Source: CAZJHD01 sp964545855
Lineage (GTDB): Bacteria; Planctomycetota; UBA1135; JACQFD01
Direction: 5' to 3'
Assembly (NCBI GenBank): GCA_964545855.1
Contig: CAZJHD010000001.1
Coordinates: 218,345-282,344 of the forward strand
DNA length: 64,000 bases
The notes under the pieces are model-generated. The model was not told the origin of the DNA, searched no databases, and saw only the letters and a list, made by a program, of their open reading frames with translations. Shown here piece after piece: positions 34,519 to 44,579 of this stretch (position 1 is its first letter; each line of letters starts with the position of its first letter). The translations under genes and the position numbers were made by a program.

Positions 34519-36490
34519 CACATCGGCGCCCGCGCTCCGGGATGCGTCTCCCGGAGCGCCGCGGTCCGAGCCGGTCGCGCGCGCCGTTCGGTCGGCCGGC
34601 AAGGGAACGCGGTTCGGGAAGGCGTTCCGGCGTTTCGCGCCCTACGTCTGGCGCTACCGCGGACGCGCGGTCGCCGTCGTTCTGACGGGAATCGTGACGG
34701 GCGCCCTCATGAAGGCGCCCTTCCTGTTCCTGGCCCCGTTCATCAACTCGATCCTCGGCCTGCGTCCCTCGGGAGTCGGCGACGAGGTGGCGGCGACGGG
34801 CCTCGTCGGCGGCCTCGACCGATTCCTCCTCGAGGCGCAGCCCTGGCTCACGGGATGGATCCCCGGTCTCGCGAGCCAATCGGACAGCGCCGCGGAGGGC
34901 CAGAAGATCGGGCTCCTCGTGGTGATCGGCGTCGGCGTCGTGCTGATGACGGCCCTCGGCGCGCTCTCGCAGTTCGTCTTCCTGCAGCTATCCCGCGGCC
35001 TCTCGCTCCGCATCCTCGCCGACCTCCGGCAGGATCTGGCGGCCCACATCCTCCGCCTCGGGATGGGCTACCACACGTCGGCGCGCAAGGGAGACCTCCT
35101 CTCGCGGGCCACCACCGACGTCGCCGTGGTGCTGACGGCGCTGGCGCTCCTCTTCGACGACCTCGTCCTCGAGCCGGCGCAGCTCCTCGGGAACCTGCTG
35201 CTCGCCGTCGTGAGCATGCCGGAGCTCACGCTCCTCGTGGTCCTGCTGGTTCCGCTGATCGTCGTTCCGCTGCTCGTCTTCGGGAAGCGCGTGCGCAAGG
35301 GCTCGAAGAAGTCGCTCGCGGCGCTCGGCGAGTCGACCGAGGCGATGAACCAGATGTTCACGGGGATCCGCGTCGTGAAGGCGTTCCGCATGGAGGAGCG
35401 CGAGCTGGAGGAGTTCCGCGAGATCAACCATCGCTGGATCCACCGCGCGATGTCCGTCGTCCGCGCGAAGGCCTTGACGGAGGGGAGCACGCACGTGCTC
35501 ACGCACGCGGGCTTCGCCCTCCTCCTCTGCGGCATCGGCTACGCGCACCTGAAGCTCGGGATGCTGCAGGACGTGGGCTCCATGGGACTCTGGTTCTTCG
35601 CCTTCGGCACGATGTACCAGCACATCCGCCGCATCTCGAAGGCCTACCAGACGGTGCAGGAGTCGCTCGGCGCGACGGAGAGGCTCTTCGAGGTGCTCGA
35701 CCTGGAGCCGAATCTCCGCCCGGAGAGGATCGGGCGGCGCCCGATCGACGCGCCCATCGCGGAAGTGGAGCTGCGCGACGTGGTCTTCTCCTACGGCGAG
35801 GAGACCGTCCTCGACGGCGTGTCGCTGAGGGTCGCCGCCGGCGAGACCGTCGCCATCGTCGGCCCCTCGGGCGCAGGCAAGTCGACCCTCGTCGACCTCG
35901 TCGCCCGCTTCCACGACCCGGTCGCCGGGAGCGTCCGCGTGAACGGCATCGACTTGCGGGAGATCGATCCCGACGCGTGGTTCCGATGCTGGGCGCTCGT
36001 CGACCAGCACCCCTTCCTCTTCCACGCTTCGATCAAGGAGAACGTCGCCTACGGGCGTCCCGCCGCGAGCGACGACGACGTGCGCGAGGCGCTCCGCGCC
36101 GCGAACCTGCTGGAGTTCGTCGAGGCGCTGCCGGACGGGATCCACACCGAGGTGGGCGACCGGGGCGCGCGGCTCTCGGGCGGCCAGCGGCAGCGGCTCA
36201 CGATCGCGCGCGCGCTGCTGAAGAACCCGCCGATCCTCCTGCTGGACGAGGCGACGAGCTCGCTGGACAGCGAGAGCGAGGCGGCGGTGCGCCTCGCGCT
36301 CGACCGGCTCATGGCGGGGCGCACCTCCTTCGTCGTGGCCCATCGCCTCTCCACGATCCGGAACGCGACGCGGATCCTCGTTCTCGACGGCGGCCGCGTC
36401 GTGCAGCAGGGCCGCCACGAGGACCTCCTGCGGGAGGACGGGCTCTACCGCCGGCTCCACGAGATGCAGTTCGGCGCCGGCCCACAGTAG
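34508..36490 (+). CDS. MsbA-like ABC exporter (fused TMD-NBD)
   Basis: A 660-residue ABCB-type half transporter. Six transmembrane helices are followed by a nucleotide-binding domain with Walker A GPSGAGKST at 452-460, signature LSGGQ from about 556, Walker B ILLLDEATSS and an H-loop in VVAHRLS. All catalytic residues are present. The start is TTG 34508 within the end of the previous gene, preceded by GGTGGAG; there is no ATG or GTG until inside TM1. It is likely to export a lipid or glycolipid, which fits the glycosyltransferase 44 bp downstream, but the substrate is not determined by sequence. Confidence 0.9.
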   Translation: MADSTSAPALRDASPGAPRSEPVARAVRSAGKGTRFGKAFRRFAPYVWRYRGRAVAVVLTGIVTGALMKAPFLFLAPFINSILGLRPSGVGDEVAATGLVGGLDRFLLEAQPWLTGWIPGLASQSDSAAEGQKIGLLVVIGVGVVLMTALGALSQFVFLQLSRGLSLRILADLRQDLAAHILRLGMGYHTSARKGDLLSRATTDVAVVLTALALLFDDLVLEPAQLLGNLLLAVVSMPELTLLVVLLVPLIVVPLLVFGKRVRKGSKKSLAALGESTEAMNQMFTGIRVVKAFRMEERELEEFREINHRWIHRAMSVVRAKALTEGSTHVLTHAGFALLLCGIGYAHLKLGMLQDVGSMGLWFFAFGTMYQHIRRISKAYQTVQESLGATERLFEVLDLEPNLRPERIGRRPIDAPIAEVELRDVVFSYGEETVLDGVSLRVAAGETVAIVGPSGAGKSTLVDLVARFHDPVAGSVRVNGIDLREIDPDAWFRCWALVDQHPFLFHASIKENVAYGRPAASDDDVREALRAANLLEFVEALPDGIHTEVGDRGARLSGGQRQRLTIARALLKNPPILLLDEATSSLDSESEAAVRLALDRLMAGRTSFVVAHRLSTIRNATRILVLDGGRVVQQGRHEDLLREDGLYRRLHEMQFGAGPQ

Positions 36491-36534
36491 GATCGATCGG
36501 GGGACTCTTCCCTTCCACTCGACCGGCGGCGTGC

Positions 36535-37737
36535 GTGCCGTCCCTGCTCGTGCATCGCGTCGCCGCTCTCTGCTCCGGAGCTCCGCTGCACCCGCTCTCC
36601 TTCTCGGGATCGGTGCGGCAGTTCCTCCTGGCGCTCGAGCGCGCGCGGTCGCTCGCGGGCGCCTTCGACGTCGACGAGGGCCGAGGAACGACGAAGGGCG
36701 AGTGGCTGCGTGCCGTGCGCCGGGCTCGGAGGCTGCGCGGCGCGCGCCTGCTCGCGCGCTGGAACGAGGCGTCGATCCGCGCGCGCTCCGAGCGGGCGCG
36801 GAACGCACTCGCCCGCGCGGCGGATCCGACGGCGGCGCTCCTCTACGGGACCGACTTCTTCCCCGCGCGCGCCGGCGAGGCGCCTCGAGTCCCCGTCGGC
36901 GCGGCCCTCGACGCCACCTTCGCGCAGCTCGCGCGCTCCGGGGAGTCCTACTTCGGCCACCTGCGCCCGCGCGAGATCGACCGCTGCGTGGGGCTGCAGG
37001 GGGACACGCTCGCCCGCTGCGCCGTCCTGTTTCCACGGACCGAGTGGTGCGCGCGGTCGCTCACCGACGACTACGGCGTGCCCCGGGAGCGCATCGTGGT
37101 GACGGGCGCCGGTCCCGCGCTCGACGAACCGCCGGCGCCGCGGAACGGGTACGACGGAAGGTCGCTGCTCTTCGTCGGGCGCGACTGGTTCCGCAAGAAC
37201 GGTCCCCTCGTCCTCGACGCGTTCCGGCTCGCGCGTGGCGCGCGACCGGATCTGCGGCTGCGCATCGTCGGACCGCGGCATTCCGGCGACTCGGCCGACG
37301 GCGTCGAATGGCTCGGTCCGCTGGACGGTGCCGCGCGCGCGCGCCTTCCGGAGCTCTACGCCGCGTCGTCGCTCTTCCTCTGCCCGTCGCGGTTCGAGCC
37401 CTTCGGCCTCGTGCTCGTGGAGGCCATGGCGCACGGCTGCCCCGTGCTCGCCCTCGACCGCGGCGCCGCGCGGGAGATCGTCGTGCCCGGGATCACGGGA
37501 GATCTGCTCCGGGACGACGAGCCTCGGACGCTCTCGAAGGCGATCCTCGAATGGCTCGGCGATCCCGAGCGGCTCGCCCGCGCGGGCGCGGCGGCGCAGG
37601 CTCTCGTGGAGAAGCGTTTCCGCTGGGACCTCGCCGTGTCCCGCGTCCTGGCCGGATTCGCGGGACGCCACCCCGACCCGCTCCCTCCCGTCGCGAGCGT
37701 CCTTGCGCCGGACTCGCTGGCTCACCAACCGAAATAG
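36535..37737 (+). CDS. GT4-type glycosyltransferase
   Basis: A 400-residue GT-B glycosyltransferase. The C-terminal half has LLFVGRDWFRKNG and the family EX7E motif in FEPFGLVLVEAMAHGCPV, which bind the sugar nucleotide; the N-terminal half has lower similarity. The start is GTG 36535, since the frame contains no ATG nearby and the upstream part is translated as Arg/Pro-rich noise. It follows the ABC exporter by 44 bp, so the two may build and export a glycan or glycolipid. Its 3' end overlaps the convergent gene by 16 bp. Confidence 0.85.
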   Translation: MPSLLVHRVAALCSGAPLHPLSFSGSVRQFLLALERARSLAGAFDVDEGRGTTKGEWLRAVRRARRLRGARLLARWNEASIRARSERARNALARAADPTAALLYGTDFFPARAGEAPRVPVGAALDATFAQLARSGESYFGHLRPREIDRCVGLQGDTLARCAVLFPRTEWCARSLTDDYGVPRERIVVTGAGPALDEPPAPRNGYDGRSLLFVGRDWFRKNGPLVLDAFRLARGARPDLRLRIVGPRHSGDSADGVEWLGPLDGAARARLPELYAASSLFLCPSRFEPFGLVLVEAMAHGCPVLALDRGAAREIVVPGITGDLLRDDEPRTLSKAILEWLGDPERLARAGAAAQALVEKRFRWDLAVSRVLAGFAGRHPDPLPPVASVLAPDSLAHQPK

Positions 37738-40700
37738 CGCTGCGCGAGCCAGCGGGCGGGAATTCCCTCGGCGTCGGCGACGAGCGACAAGATGGCCGCC
37801 ACGTCGCCGTAGGCGACCAGCGACTGCAGCTCCGTCGCGAGCTGGTTCGCGAAGGGGCCGCTCAGGGAGTCGAGCGAGAGCAGCATGCGCTCGGCGACGG
37901 CGATCTCGCGGCCCGCCGTCATGCCCGGTGACTGCGCGCGGAGGATCGCGACGGCGCGCGACCAGTCGCGGCCGCGCTCGCTCGAGTGGGCGGAGCCCGC
38001 GGCCCGTTTCGCGTCGGCGGAGACCTCGATGCCGAGGGCCTTCCCCCAGTCGACGAGCGTCTCGATGGCCGGCTCGACGCGCCAGTCGGCGAAGGTGGTC
38101 TCGAGCGTCTCGAGGGCGCCGAGCGCGCCCTCGACGGCGGCGATGCGATCGCGGGCCTCGGCCACGACGGGATCGAGGGACGCGTCGAACCGCGACGCTC
38201 CGCGCAGCAGCTCCGCGGCGTCGGCGATGCGGCCGGCATGCATGGAGTCGATGCCCTTCTCGACCCACGCGCGCCGCCAGGCGACGAGCTCGCGCACCTT
38301 GCGCTTCTCGAGGAGCTCCGCCAGGGGATCGTCGAGGTAGCTCGGATCGCCCGGCGCCCAAGCGACGCCGCCTCGGAACCCCGGGTCGCCCTCCCAGGCG
38401 ACGCGGCCGTCGAGATCCAGCAGGAGGACGCGCGGCATGCCGAAGGTCGGAATCGAGTAGGCGCCGAAGGTGTCGCCGAGGAACTCGCGCTCCTTGGCAT
38501 CGACACCGACGGAGCCCGGGAAGGGGTGCGCCTGCAGGTAGGCGTCGATCTCCTTGTCGTCGTGGGCCGAGACGACGGAGACGACCTGCAGCTCCGCGTC
38601 GGCGTGCCGCTCGGCGACGCTGCGGAGCCACGCGTCGACGGGGATGCGCTCGTTCTGCGCCTTGCTCCAGAGGACGAGCACCGTCGGGACGGCTCCGCGA
38701 TCGCGCCAGGTCGACCGCGGCTCGCCGATCCAGCGGGTGACGCGAGGGAAGGGAGGCACCGACCCGAGCCAGCTCCCATCGGCACCGGCGGCGCCCTCGG
38801 CGCGCGCGCCGAGCCGCACGGAGCGCTCCAGGGCAGAGCCGCGGTCGAGGGCGGGGCGCGCGAGATAGCGCAGGTTGCGGTACTGCGCGGAGCCCGGACC
38901 CGTGATGAGGCCGAAGCCGCCGCGCAGCACGTCGAGGCTCGGGAACTCGTGGGAGACGACGAGCCGCCCGTCGAACCAGAGGTCGGCCATGCGTCCCGTC
39001 ACGTCGAGGCGCATGCGGTGCCAGGAGGAGGCCGCCGTGCCGGCCGTCACGGGCGCCGCCGCCACGGGATTGTTGCGCCAGATCTTGAACTGGCTCGCGC
39101 CGAAGAAGCTCGCGAGCTGCACGAAGCCCGTCGTGCCGTCGCGCCCCTCGGCGCGCCGCGGCGGGAAGAGCAGCATCGCGTGGAACGTGCTGGAATTCTT
39201 CCGGCCGAAGACGAGGCCGCAGAAGTTGACGCGGCCGGCGTCGGCGACGACCTCCGCCTCCATGGAGAAATCGCCGGAGGTGACCGTGTCGAGCGTGAGG
39301 AACTTGAAGTCGAAGCGGTCCTCCTCGTAGTCGCCGAAGCGGCTCACGAGCTGCTCGCCGTTCGGCTGGAAGGTCGTGTCGCCCTGCGTCGCCCAGCCCC
39401 CGAGGTTCCTCTCGTTGTAGGCGAGCTTCCAGATGGAGAGCGTCTTGCCGCTCCGCCGCAGCGCCGTCTCGTAGTCGTCCCAGAGGCTCGCGATCCCCAT
39501 CTCGTTGGCGAGGTGGTAGGAGAGCTCCATGGAGGGGAGCGAGAGGCCCGCGTCGAGGTAGCGCCGCGCGAGGTTGCGCGCCCCGGAGGCGAGCTGCTCC
39601 TGGAGACGCTCCAGCGCCGCGAACTTCGGATCCCATTGCTGGAGCAGCCGGTCGCACTGGCGCGCGAGCACCTCGTCGGGCGGCACCATCGCCTCGGCGA
39701 GACGGGCGGCCTCGAGGACGAGCTTCGCGGCGCGGTCGGTGTTCCGCCACTGCGACACGAGGAGCTTCCCGAACTCGACGCGGATCGACGGATCCTCCGG
39801 CGCCGCGACGAGGCCCTTCTCGAAGTGCTCGGCGGCGACGTCGAAGTCGCTCCGCGTGATCGCGTGCCGCGCCCAGTCGAGCCACGGACGCGGCGGCGCC
39901 TCCTTCCCCGACTGCTCGTCGCGGAGCGCGAGCATCCACGTCTTCCACACCTCGTTCAGCTCGTCGCAGGTCCTCGGGAGCGCCGTCGCGTCCTTCCACA
40001 GCTTCGCGTCGACCTTCGGCGTGCGCGGCGCAGGGTTCGCGAGCACCACTTCCTCGAAGTTCGAGACGGCGCCCTCGCCGACGCGGCCGCCCGACTTGTC
40101 GATGAACTCCTGGAACGCGGCGCGGTAGACGAAGCGGCCGTCGACGGGGTCCTGGAAGTTCCACAGGAAGTAGACGACGCCCCAGGTCGGTGCGTACCAG
40201 GGCGGCCCCCAGGCGTAGCGGTTCTCGAGGACGATCTGGAACGTCGGCGCCTTCTCGGGATTCGAGCCCGACGCGTTCGCGGGATCGATGCCGTCGCTCG
40301 GCGACGTCATCCAGCCCTTCTCCATGCGCTCCGCGAGCGGGAAGAGCCGGTGGTTCGCCGGGAGGTTCATCTGCACCGTCCCGTTGGCGAGGATCCGGCA
40401 GCCCTCGAAGTAGGACGCGAGGCCCTCGTTCAGCCATCCGGCGGCGTTCGTCGCGAGCGACACGAACTGGTGCGCCGCCTCGTGGAAGAGCGTGCCGACG
40501 GTCTGCTCGAAGCCGCCGTCGCCGATGTAGGTCTCCACGGCGCCGCCGGTGAAGTGCCCGCCGGACCACTCCACGGGCGGGCCGATGCCGAGCGTCAGGT
40601 ACTCGTCGCGCGTCTTGAAGATGTTCAAGTCGATGCGCGAGACCTTCTTCTTGTCGTCGGGCCCGCCGTAGCGGAAGAACCGCCGGTAGAAGGCGTTCAT

Positions 40701-41408
40701 CTGCTCCATCGCTTCCGCGGAGCGCACGAGCACCTCGTAGCCGGCGTCGGTGTAGGTCGTGTAGTTCTCGCGCTTCATCGACGCGCGCGTGTCCCAGGTG
40801 GCGTGGGCCGCGTCGTGCTCGCGGATCCACTCCTCGGAGACGTCCGCCAGGAGGTCCTTCGGCTTCGCCGACTCGGCGAGGCTCGGGTCGGGCGCGGCGG
40901 AGATGCGCTCGATCGCGAGGCGGCTCGTCTCGCGCTCGGGGTCGAGGGCGAGGAGGAGTCGGTGCGCGCGGATCGCCGAGTGGGGGCGACCGTCCTTCTC
41001 GTAGCGCTCGGCGATCGGCTCGACGCGCTTGCTGAAGGAAAGCTTCAGCTTCCAGAGCTCCTCGGCCACCGGGTCGACGGCGGCGATGCGCCGCATCAGC
41101 GCCTCGATCTCCGCGCGGGGCGCTCTCTGCGCGACCAGCAGCCGGTGGCGGACGTGGAGCGACCAGACGAGCTCGTCGCGGTCGGAGACTCCCTCGGCCC
41201 ACTGCGCGCGGAGGTCCCAGACGAGCGGCGACTTCGGATCGCGCTCGAGGGCGCGGCCGATCTGTGCGCGCGCCTCGTCCCAGTTGCCGACCTCGATCGC
41301 GCGGCGCGCGACGACCACCGCCTGCTCGAAGGGGCTCTCGACGTTCGCGCGCAGCGCGAGCGCGGACGTGAGGATCGAGAGCGCGAATGTGATTCGAGTC
41401 GGGCGCAT
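37722..41408 (-). CDS. Giant exported peptidase-MA-like protein with LamG-like and thioredoxin-like domains
   Basis: A 1228-residue protein with a signal peptide. An N-terminal TPR-like region (GNWDEARAQIGRALERDP) is followed by a peptidase-MA/DUF1570 domain with an intact zinc motif HEAAH (His309-His313, Glu310) and WLNEGLASYFEG with the third ligand region. About 640-830 is a concanavalin/DUF1080-like sandwich (FSMEAEVV, HRMRLDVTGR, FGLITGPGSAQYRNLRY). A thioredoxin-like fold follows at about 870-990 (TVLVLWSKAQNE, SIPTFGMPRVLLLDLDG), without a CxxC. The C terminus is helical. Probable zinc peptidase at the surface or periplasm; target unknown. Confidence 0.8.
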   Translation of the reverse strand: MRPTRITFALSILTSALALRANVESPFEQAVVVARRAIEVGNWDEARAQIGRALERDPKSPLVWDLRAQWAEGVSDRDELVWSLHVRHRLLVAQRAPRAEIEALMRRIAAVDPVAEELWKLKLSFSKRVEPIAERYEKDGRPHSAIRAHRLLLALDPERETSRLAIERISAAPDPSLAESAKPKDLLADVSEEWIREHDAAHATWDTRASMKRENYTTYTDAGYEVLVRSAEAMEQMNAFYRRFFRYGGPDDKKKVSRIDLNIFKTRDEYLTLGIGPPVEWSGGHFTGGAVETYIGDGGFEQTVGTLFHEAAHQFVSLATNAAGWLNEGLASYFEGCRILANGTVQMNLPANHRLFPLAERMEKGWMTSPSDGIDPANASGSNPEKAPTFQIVLENRYAWGPPWYAPTWGVVYFLWNFQDPVDGRFVYRAAFQEFIDKSGGRVGEGAVSNFEEVVLANPAPRTPKVDAKLWKDATALPRTCDELNEVWKTWMLALRDEQSGKEAPPRPWLDWARHAITRSDFDVAAEHFEKGLVAAPEDPSIRVEFGKLLVSQWRNTDRAAKLVLEAARLAEAMVPPDEVLARQCDRLLQQWDPKFAALERLQEQLASGARNLARRYLDAGLSLPSMELSYHLANEMGIASLWDDYETALRRSGKTLSIWKLAYNERNLGGWATQGDTTFQPNGEQLVSRFGDYEEDRFDFKFLTLDTVTSGDFSMEAEVVADAGRVNFCGLVFGRKNSSTFHAMLLFPPRRAEGRDGTTGFVQLASFFGASQFKIWRNNPVAAAPVTAGTAASSWHRMRLDVTGRMADLWFDGRLVVSHEFPSLDVLRGGFGLITGPGSAQYRNLRYLARPALDRGSALERSVRLGARAEGAAGADGSWLGSVPPFPRVTRWIGEPRSTWRDRGAVPTVLVLWSKAQNERIPVDAWLRSVAERHADAELQVVSVVSAHDDKEIDAYLQAHPFPGSVGVDAKEREFLGDTFGAYSIPTFGMPRVLLLDLDGRVAWEGDPGFRGGVAWAPGDPSYLDDPLAELLEKRKVRELVAWRRAWVEKGIDSMHAGRIADAAELLRGASRFDASLDPVVAEARDRIAAVEGALGALETLETTFADWRVEPAIETLVDWGKALGIEVSADAKRAAGSAHSSERGRDWSRAVAILRAQSPGMTAGREIAVAERMLLSLDSLSGPFANQLATELQSLVAYGDVAAILSLVADAEGIPARWLAQRYFGW

Positions 41409-41524
41409 GCGGGAACGAGCCCCTCAGACGCGAAGGGGCCGTGGAGTTTGGTCGAAAGCATCCTCGGCCGGTAGCGTGGCGGCTCCGCGAACGGAGTCGA
41501 CCGCCCTCGGTGCCGGGCCTTCCC

Positions 41525-43150
41525 ATGAACGGATCGATGATGCGCTTCCCGCTGACGCTCCGGAGCATCCTGGAGCGGGCGGAGGGGCTCTTCGGCGACG
41601 TCGAGGTCGTCTCGCTCCGCGGCGACGGCTCGCTGCATCGCACCACCTGGCGCGCCGTCGGAGCGCGGGCGCGCGCGCTCGCGGAGTCCCTCGTGGCGGC
41701 CGGTCTCCGGCGCGGCGAGCGCGTGGCGACGCTGCAGTGGAACCACGTCGATCACGTGGCCGCCTACTTCGGCGTGCCGCTCGCCGGGGGCGTCCTCCAT
41801 CCGCTGAACCTGCGCCTCCACGCCGACGAGCTCGCCTACGTCGCGGGCCATGCGCAGGACCGATTCCTCCTCGCGGATGCGAGCCTCGGCGCGGTGCTGG
41901 CGCCGCTGCGGGAGCGCGTGCGCTTCGAGCGCGTCTTCCTGTCGGAGGCGGGAACGTCGGGGGCGGCGGCGGGCGATCTCCCGCCGGGCGCGGAGAGTCT
42001 CGACGACTTCCTCGCGACGGCGCGCGGCGCCTTCACGCCGCCCGACCTCGACGAGAACGAGGCCGCGTCGATGTGCTACACGTCGGGGACGACGGGGCGA
42101 TCGAAGGGCGTCGTCTACTCGCACCGGGCGATCGTCCTCCACAGCTTCGCGATCTCGCTCGCCGACGGACCGGGGTTCTCGCACCTCGATTCGGGGCTGT
42201 GCGTCGCGCCTCTCTTCCACGTGAACGGCTGGGGCTTCCCCTACGCCGCCGCGATGATGGGGACGAAGCTCGTGCTGCCGGGCTCGCGGCTCGACGCGAC
42301 GTCGCTCCTCGACCTGTTGGCGGGCGAGCGCGTGACGCTGTCGAGCGGCGTCCCGACCATCTGGCTCGCCATCGCCGAGGCCCTCGAGCGCGAGCCCGGC
42401 CGGTGGAAGCTCGCGCCGGGTCTCCGCGGCATCGTCGGCGGGAGCGCCGCGCCGGAGGCGCTGATCCGCCGGCTCGACCGGCTCGGGATCCGCCTGCTGC
42501 ATCTCTGGGGCATGACCGAGACCACGCCCCTCGGCACGCTCTGCAATCTCCGCGCGCGCCACCGCGACGCCAGCGAGGACGAGCGCTACGCCGCGCGCGC
42601 GAAGCAGGGCTTCCCGGCGCCCTTCGTCGAGACGCGCGCCGTCGACGACGCCGGCGCCGAGGTGCCGCGCGACGGGAAGGCCCTCGGAGAGCTCCAGGTG
42701 CGCGGCCCCTGGGTGGCCTCGGGCTACCACGGCGGCGAGGGCGCCGACCGCTGGACCGACGACGGCTGGTTCCGCACGGGCGACGTGGCGGCCCTCGGAG
42801 CCGACGGGATCGTCCGGATCGCCGACCGCACGAAGGACCTCGTGAAGTCCGGCGGCGAGTGGATCAGCTCCGTCGATCTGGAGGGCGCGCTCATGGGGCA
42901 CGCCGCCGTGCAGGAGGCGGCCGTCGTCGCCGTGCCGCACCCCAAGTGGGGCGAGCGTCCGCTCGCCGTCGTCGTGCTCCGCGGGGGCGCGAAGGCGACG
43001 CCGGAGGTGCTGCGCGCCCACCTCGAGACGCGCTTCGCGAAGTGGCAAGTGCCCGACGCCTTCGTGTTCGTCCCCGAGATCCCGAAGACCTCCGTGGGGA
43101 AGTTCCGGAAGGCGGCGCTGCGCGAGCAGTTCCGCGAGTGGCGTTGGTGA
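41525..43150 (+). CDS. Acyl-CoA ligase (AMP-binding, fatty acid type)
   Basis: A 541-residue ANL-superfamily enzyme that activates a carboxylic acid to the acyl-adenylate and transfers it to CoA. Motifs: the P-loop YTSGTTGRSKGVVYSH at about 185, GMTETTP, WFRTGDVA with the conserved Asp, RTKDLVKSGGEWIS, and the C-terminal lysine in PKTSVGKFRK. The overall pattern fits medium- or long-chain fatty acid CoA ligases. ATG 41525 was chosen over 41441 because homologs begin near MMRFPLTLRSIL. The 5' neighbour is divergent, 116 bp away. Confidence 0.92.
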   Translation: MNGSMMRFPLTLRSILERAEGLFGDVEVVSLRGDGSLHRTTWRAVGARARALAESLVAAGLRRGERVATLQWNHVDHVAAYFGVPLAGGVLHPLNLRLHADELAYVAGHAQDRFLLADASLGAVLAPLRERVRFERVFLSEAGTSGAAAGDLPPGAESLDDFLATARGAFTPPDLDENEAASMCYTSGTTGRSKGVVYSHRAIVLHSFAISLADGPGFSHLDSGLCVAPLFHVNGWGFPYAAAMMGTKLVLPGSRLDATSLLDLLAGERVTLSSGVPTIWLAIAEALEREPGRWKLAPGLRGIVGGSAAPEALIRRLDRLGIRLLHLWGMTETTPLGTLCNLRARHRDASEDERYAARAKQGFPAPFVETRAVDDAGAEVPRDGKALGELQVRGPWVASGYHGGEGADRWTDDGWFRTGDVAALGADGIVRIADRTKDLVKSGGEWISSVDLEGALMGHAAVQEAAVVAVPHPKWGERPLAVVVLRGGAKATPEVLRAHLETRFAKWQVPDAFVFVPEIPKTSVGKFRKAALREQFREWRW

Positions 43151-43162
43151 GTCGCGCGAGCG

Positions 43163-44497
43163 TCAGAGGTCGATCACGACCTCGGCCACCGGCAGGAACG
43201 TCCGGTCGAAGCGCTCGGCGAACTCCTCCAGCAGCACGCGGGCGTTCGCGGCCACTCTCGTGCGGATCGTGCGCGGGCCCACGGCCACCTCGACGGGCTT
43301 CGCCGGATCGAAGTCGCCGGCCTCCAGCAGCAGGCGGAAGCGCTCCACTCCTCGGGCCTTCGCCGTGAACCGGCCGACCCCCTTGCGCGTCACCTCGAGA
43401 CGCGCCGTGCGCTTCTCCGCCTCGTCGTTCATCCAGCGCCGCTTGCCGTCGTCGTCGAGCCGATCCCACTCGGACTTGCGGACCTTCGGGACGAAGTCCT
43501 CCTCCACGTCCTTCCCCGTCGCGAGGATCTGCGCCCAGAAGGCGCGGCCGTCCTCGCTCGCCGCCGACGGGCCGCCCGCCGACAGGCAGACGACGCGTTC
43601 GGGGCGCGGGTCGCGTCGCGCGCCGCCGAGGAACTCCGCCCAGTCGACGGCCGCCATGCGGAAGGAGTGGCCGAGGTCGTCGAACTCGAGGAGCTGTGCG
43701 TCGGCGGCCTTGCGCTCCTTCAGGCGGCGGAAGGCGAGGCGGAGATCGGCGACGAGACGCGGGTCGTCCTTCGCGCCCTGCAGATCGCGGATCGGGAGCG
43801 GCAGCACCGCGTCCAGGTAGCGGAGGTTGTTCTGGCCGTTGCCGATGAGGAGGCGCGGTCCGCCGATCATCGGCGCGGCGGCGGCGAAGACGTCGGGGTA
43901 GCGGAGGATCAGGTCCCAGGCCATGTGGCCTCCGCGGCTCACGCCGGCGACCAGCACGCGGCTCTCGTCGACGTGGAAGTGGCGTCGCGCGTGGCGCAGG
44001 ACCGCCATGCCCGCGAGCCGCTCGCGCCGAGAGAAGGCATAGCCCTCGTTGGGGCCCGCCTCCGTCGGCGCGATCACGACCGCTCCCAGCCGGTCGGGCA
44101 CGTCGCCGAAGAGACGGTGGAGACCGTCGCCGTCGCCGCCGGCCCCGTGGAGCAGCAGCAGGAGCGGCGCCGCCTTCGTGGGGTCGTAGCCCTTCGGCAC
44201 GTAGGCGTGGATCTCCGTCTCCTCGCGGGCGTCACCGACGGCGAGGGAGACGACCTCGCGCCGCGTGCCCGGTGCGGCGGTCTCGAAGGCGCCGAAGGAC
44301 CTGCACGCCGCGAGCAGCGCCTCGACCGTGACGCCGTCGCGTTCCGCGAGCGCGCGCGCCGCCGCCGCGCGCGCCGAGGCCGTCGGCAGGTCGACCACCG
44401 TCGCGATCCGCTCGGCGAGGGCGGCTGCATCGAGGGGCGCGGGCGCCTCGCCCTGGGGCGCGCACGCGAGGACGAGAATCGCGAGAGAGAGCGGCAT
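43163..44497 (-). CDS. Exported alpha/beta-hydrolase (esterase-like)
   Basis: A 444-residue protein with a short signal peptide (LSLAILVLACA, possibly a lipoprotein with Cys13). The hydrolase core has the oxyanion motif LLLLHGAGG, the nucleophile elbow GVSRGGH with the catalytic Ser, and DDLGHSF with the likely catalytic His. A C-terminal beta-rich domain of ~130 residues follows and may bind substrate; similar architecture occurs in PHB depolymerase/feruloyl-esterase-type proteins. ATG 44497 was chosen because the extra residues of the longer frame are charged and would bury the signal. Converges on the acyl-CoA ligase gene. Confidence 0.8.
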   Translation of the reverse strand: MPLSLAILVLACAPQGEAPAPLDAAALAERIATVVDLPTASARAAAARALAERDGVTVEALLAACRSFGAFETAAPGTRREVVSLAVGDAREETEIHAYVPKGYDPTKAAPLLLLLHGAGGDGDGLHRLFGDVPDRLGAVVIAPTEAGPNEGYAFSRRERLAGMAVLRHARRHFHVDESRVLVAGVSRGGHMAWDLILRYPDVFAAAAPMIGGPRLLIGNGQNNLRYLDAVLPLPIRDLQGAKDDPRLVADLRLAFRRLKERKAADAQLLEFDDLGHSFRMAAVDWAEFLGGARRDPRPERVVCLSAGGPSAASEDGRAFWAQILATGKDVEEDFVPKVRKSEWDRLDDDGKRRWMNDEAEKRTARLEVTRKGVGRFTAKARGVERFRLLLEAGDFDPAKPVEVAVGPRTIRTRVAANARVLLEEFAERFDRTFLPVAEVVIDL

Positions 44498-44579
44498 GGC
44501 CTCGGGCGCCACCCTACTCCCGGCTCGGCGGCGAGGTTCCCCGTCGGGTGAAGCGGGTTCCGTCGCCGCGATCACGCCA

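Noticed and set aside
36445..41646. A 1733-codon minus-strand frame
   Set aside because: It is out of phase with the clear peptidase/LamG/thioredoxin frame (37722-41408) and Arg/Pro-rich.
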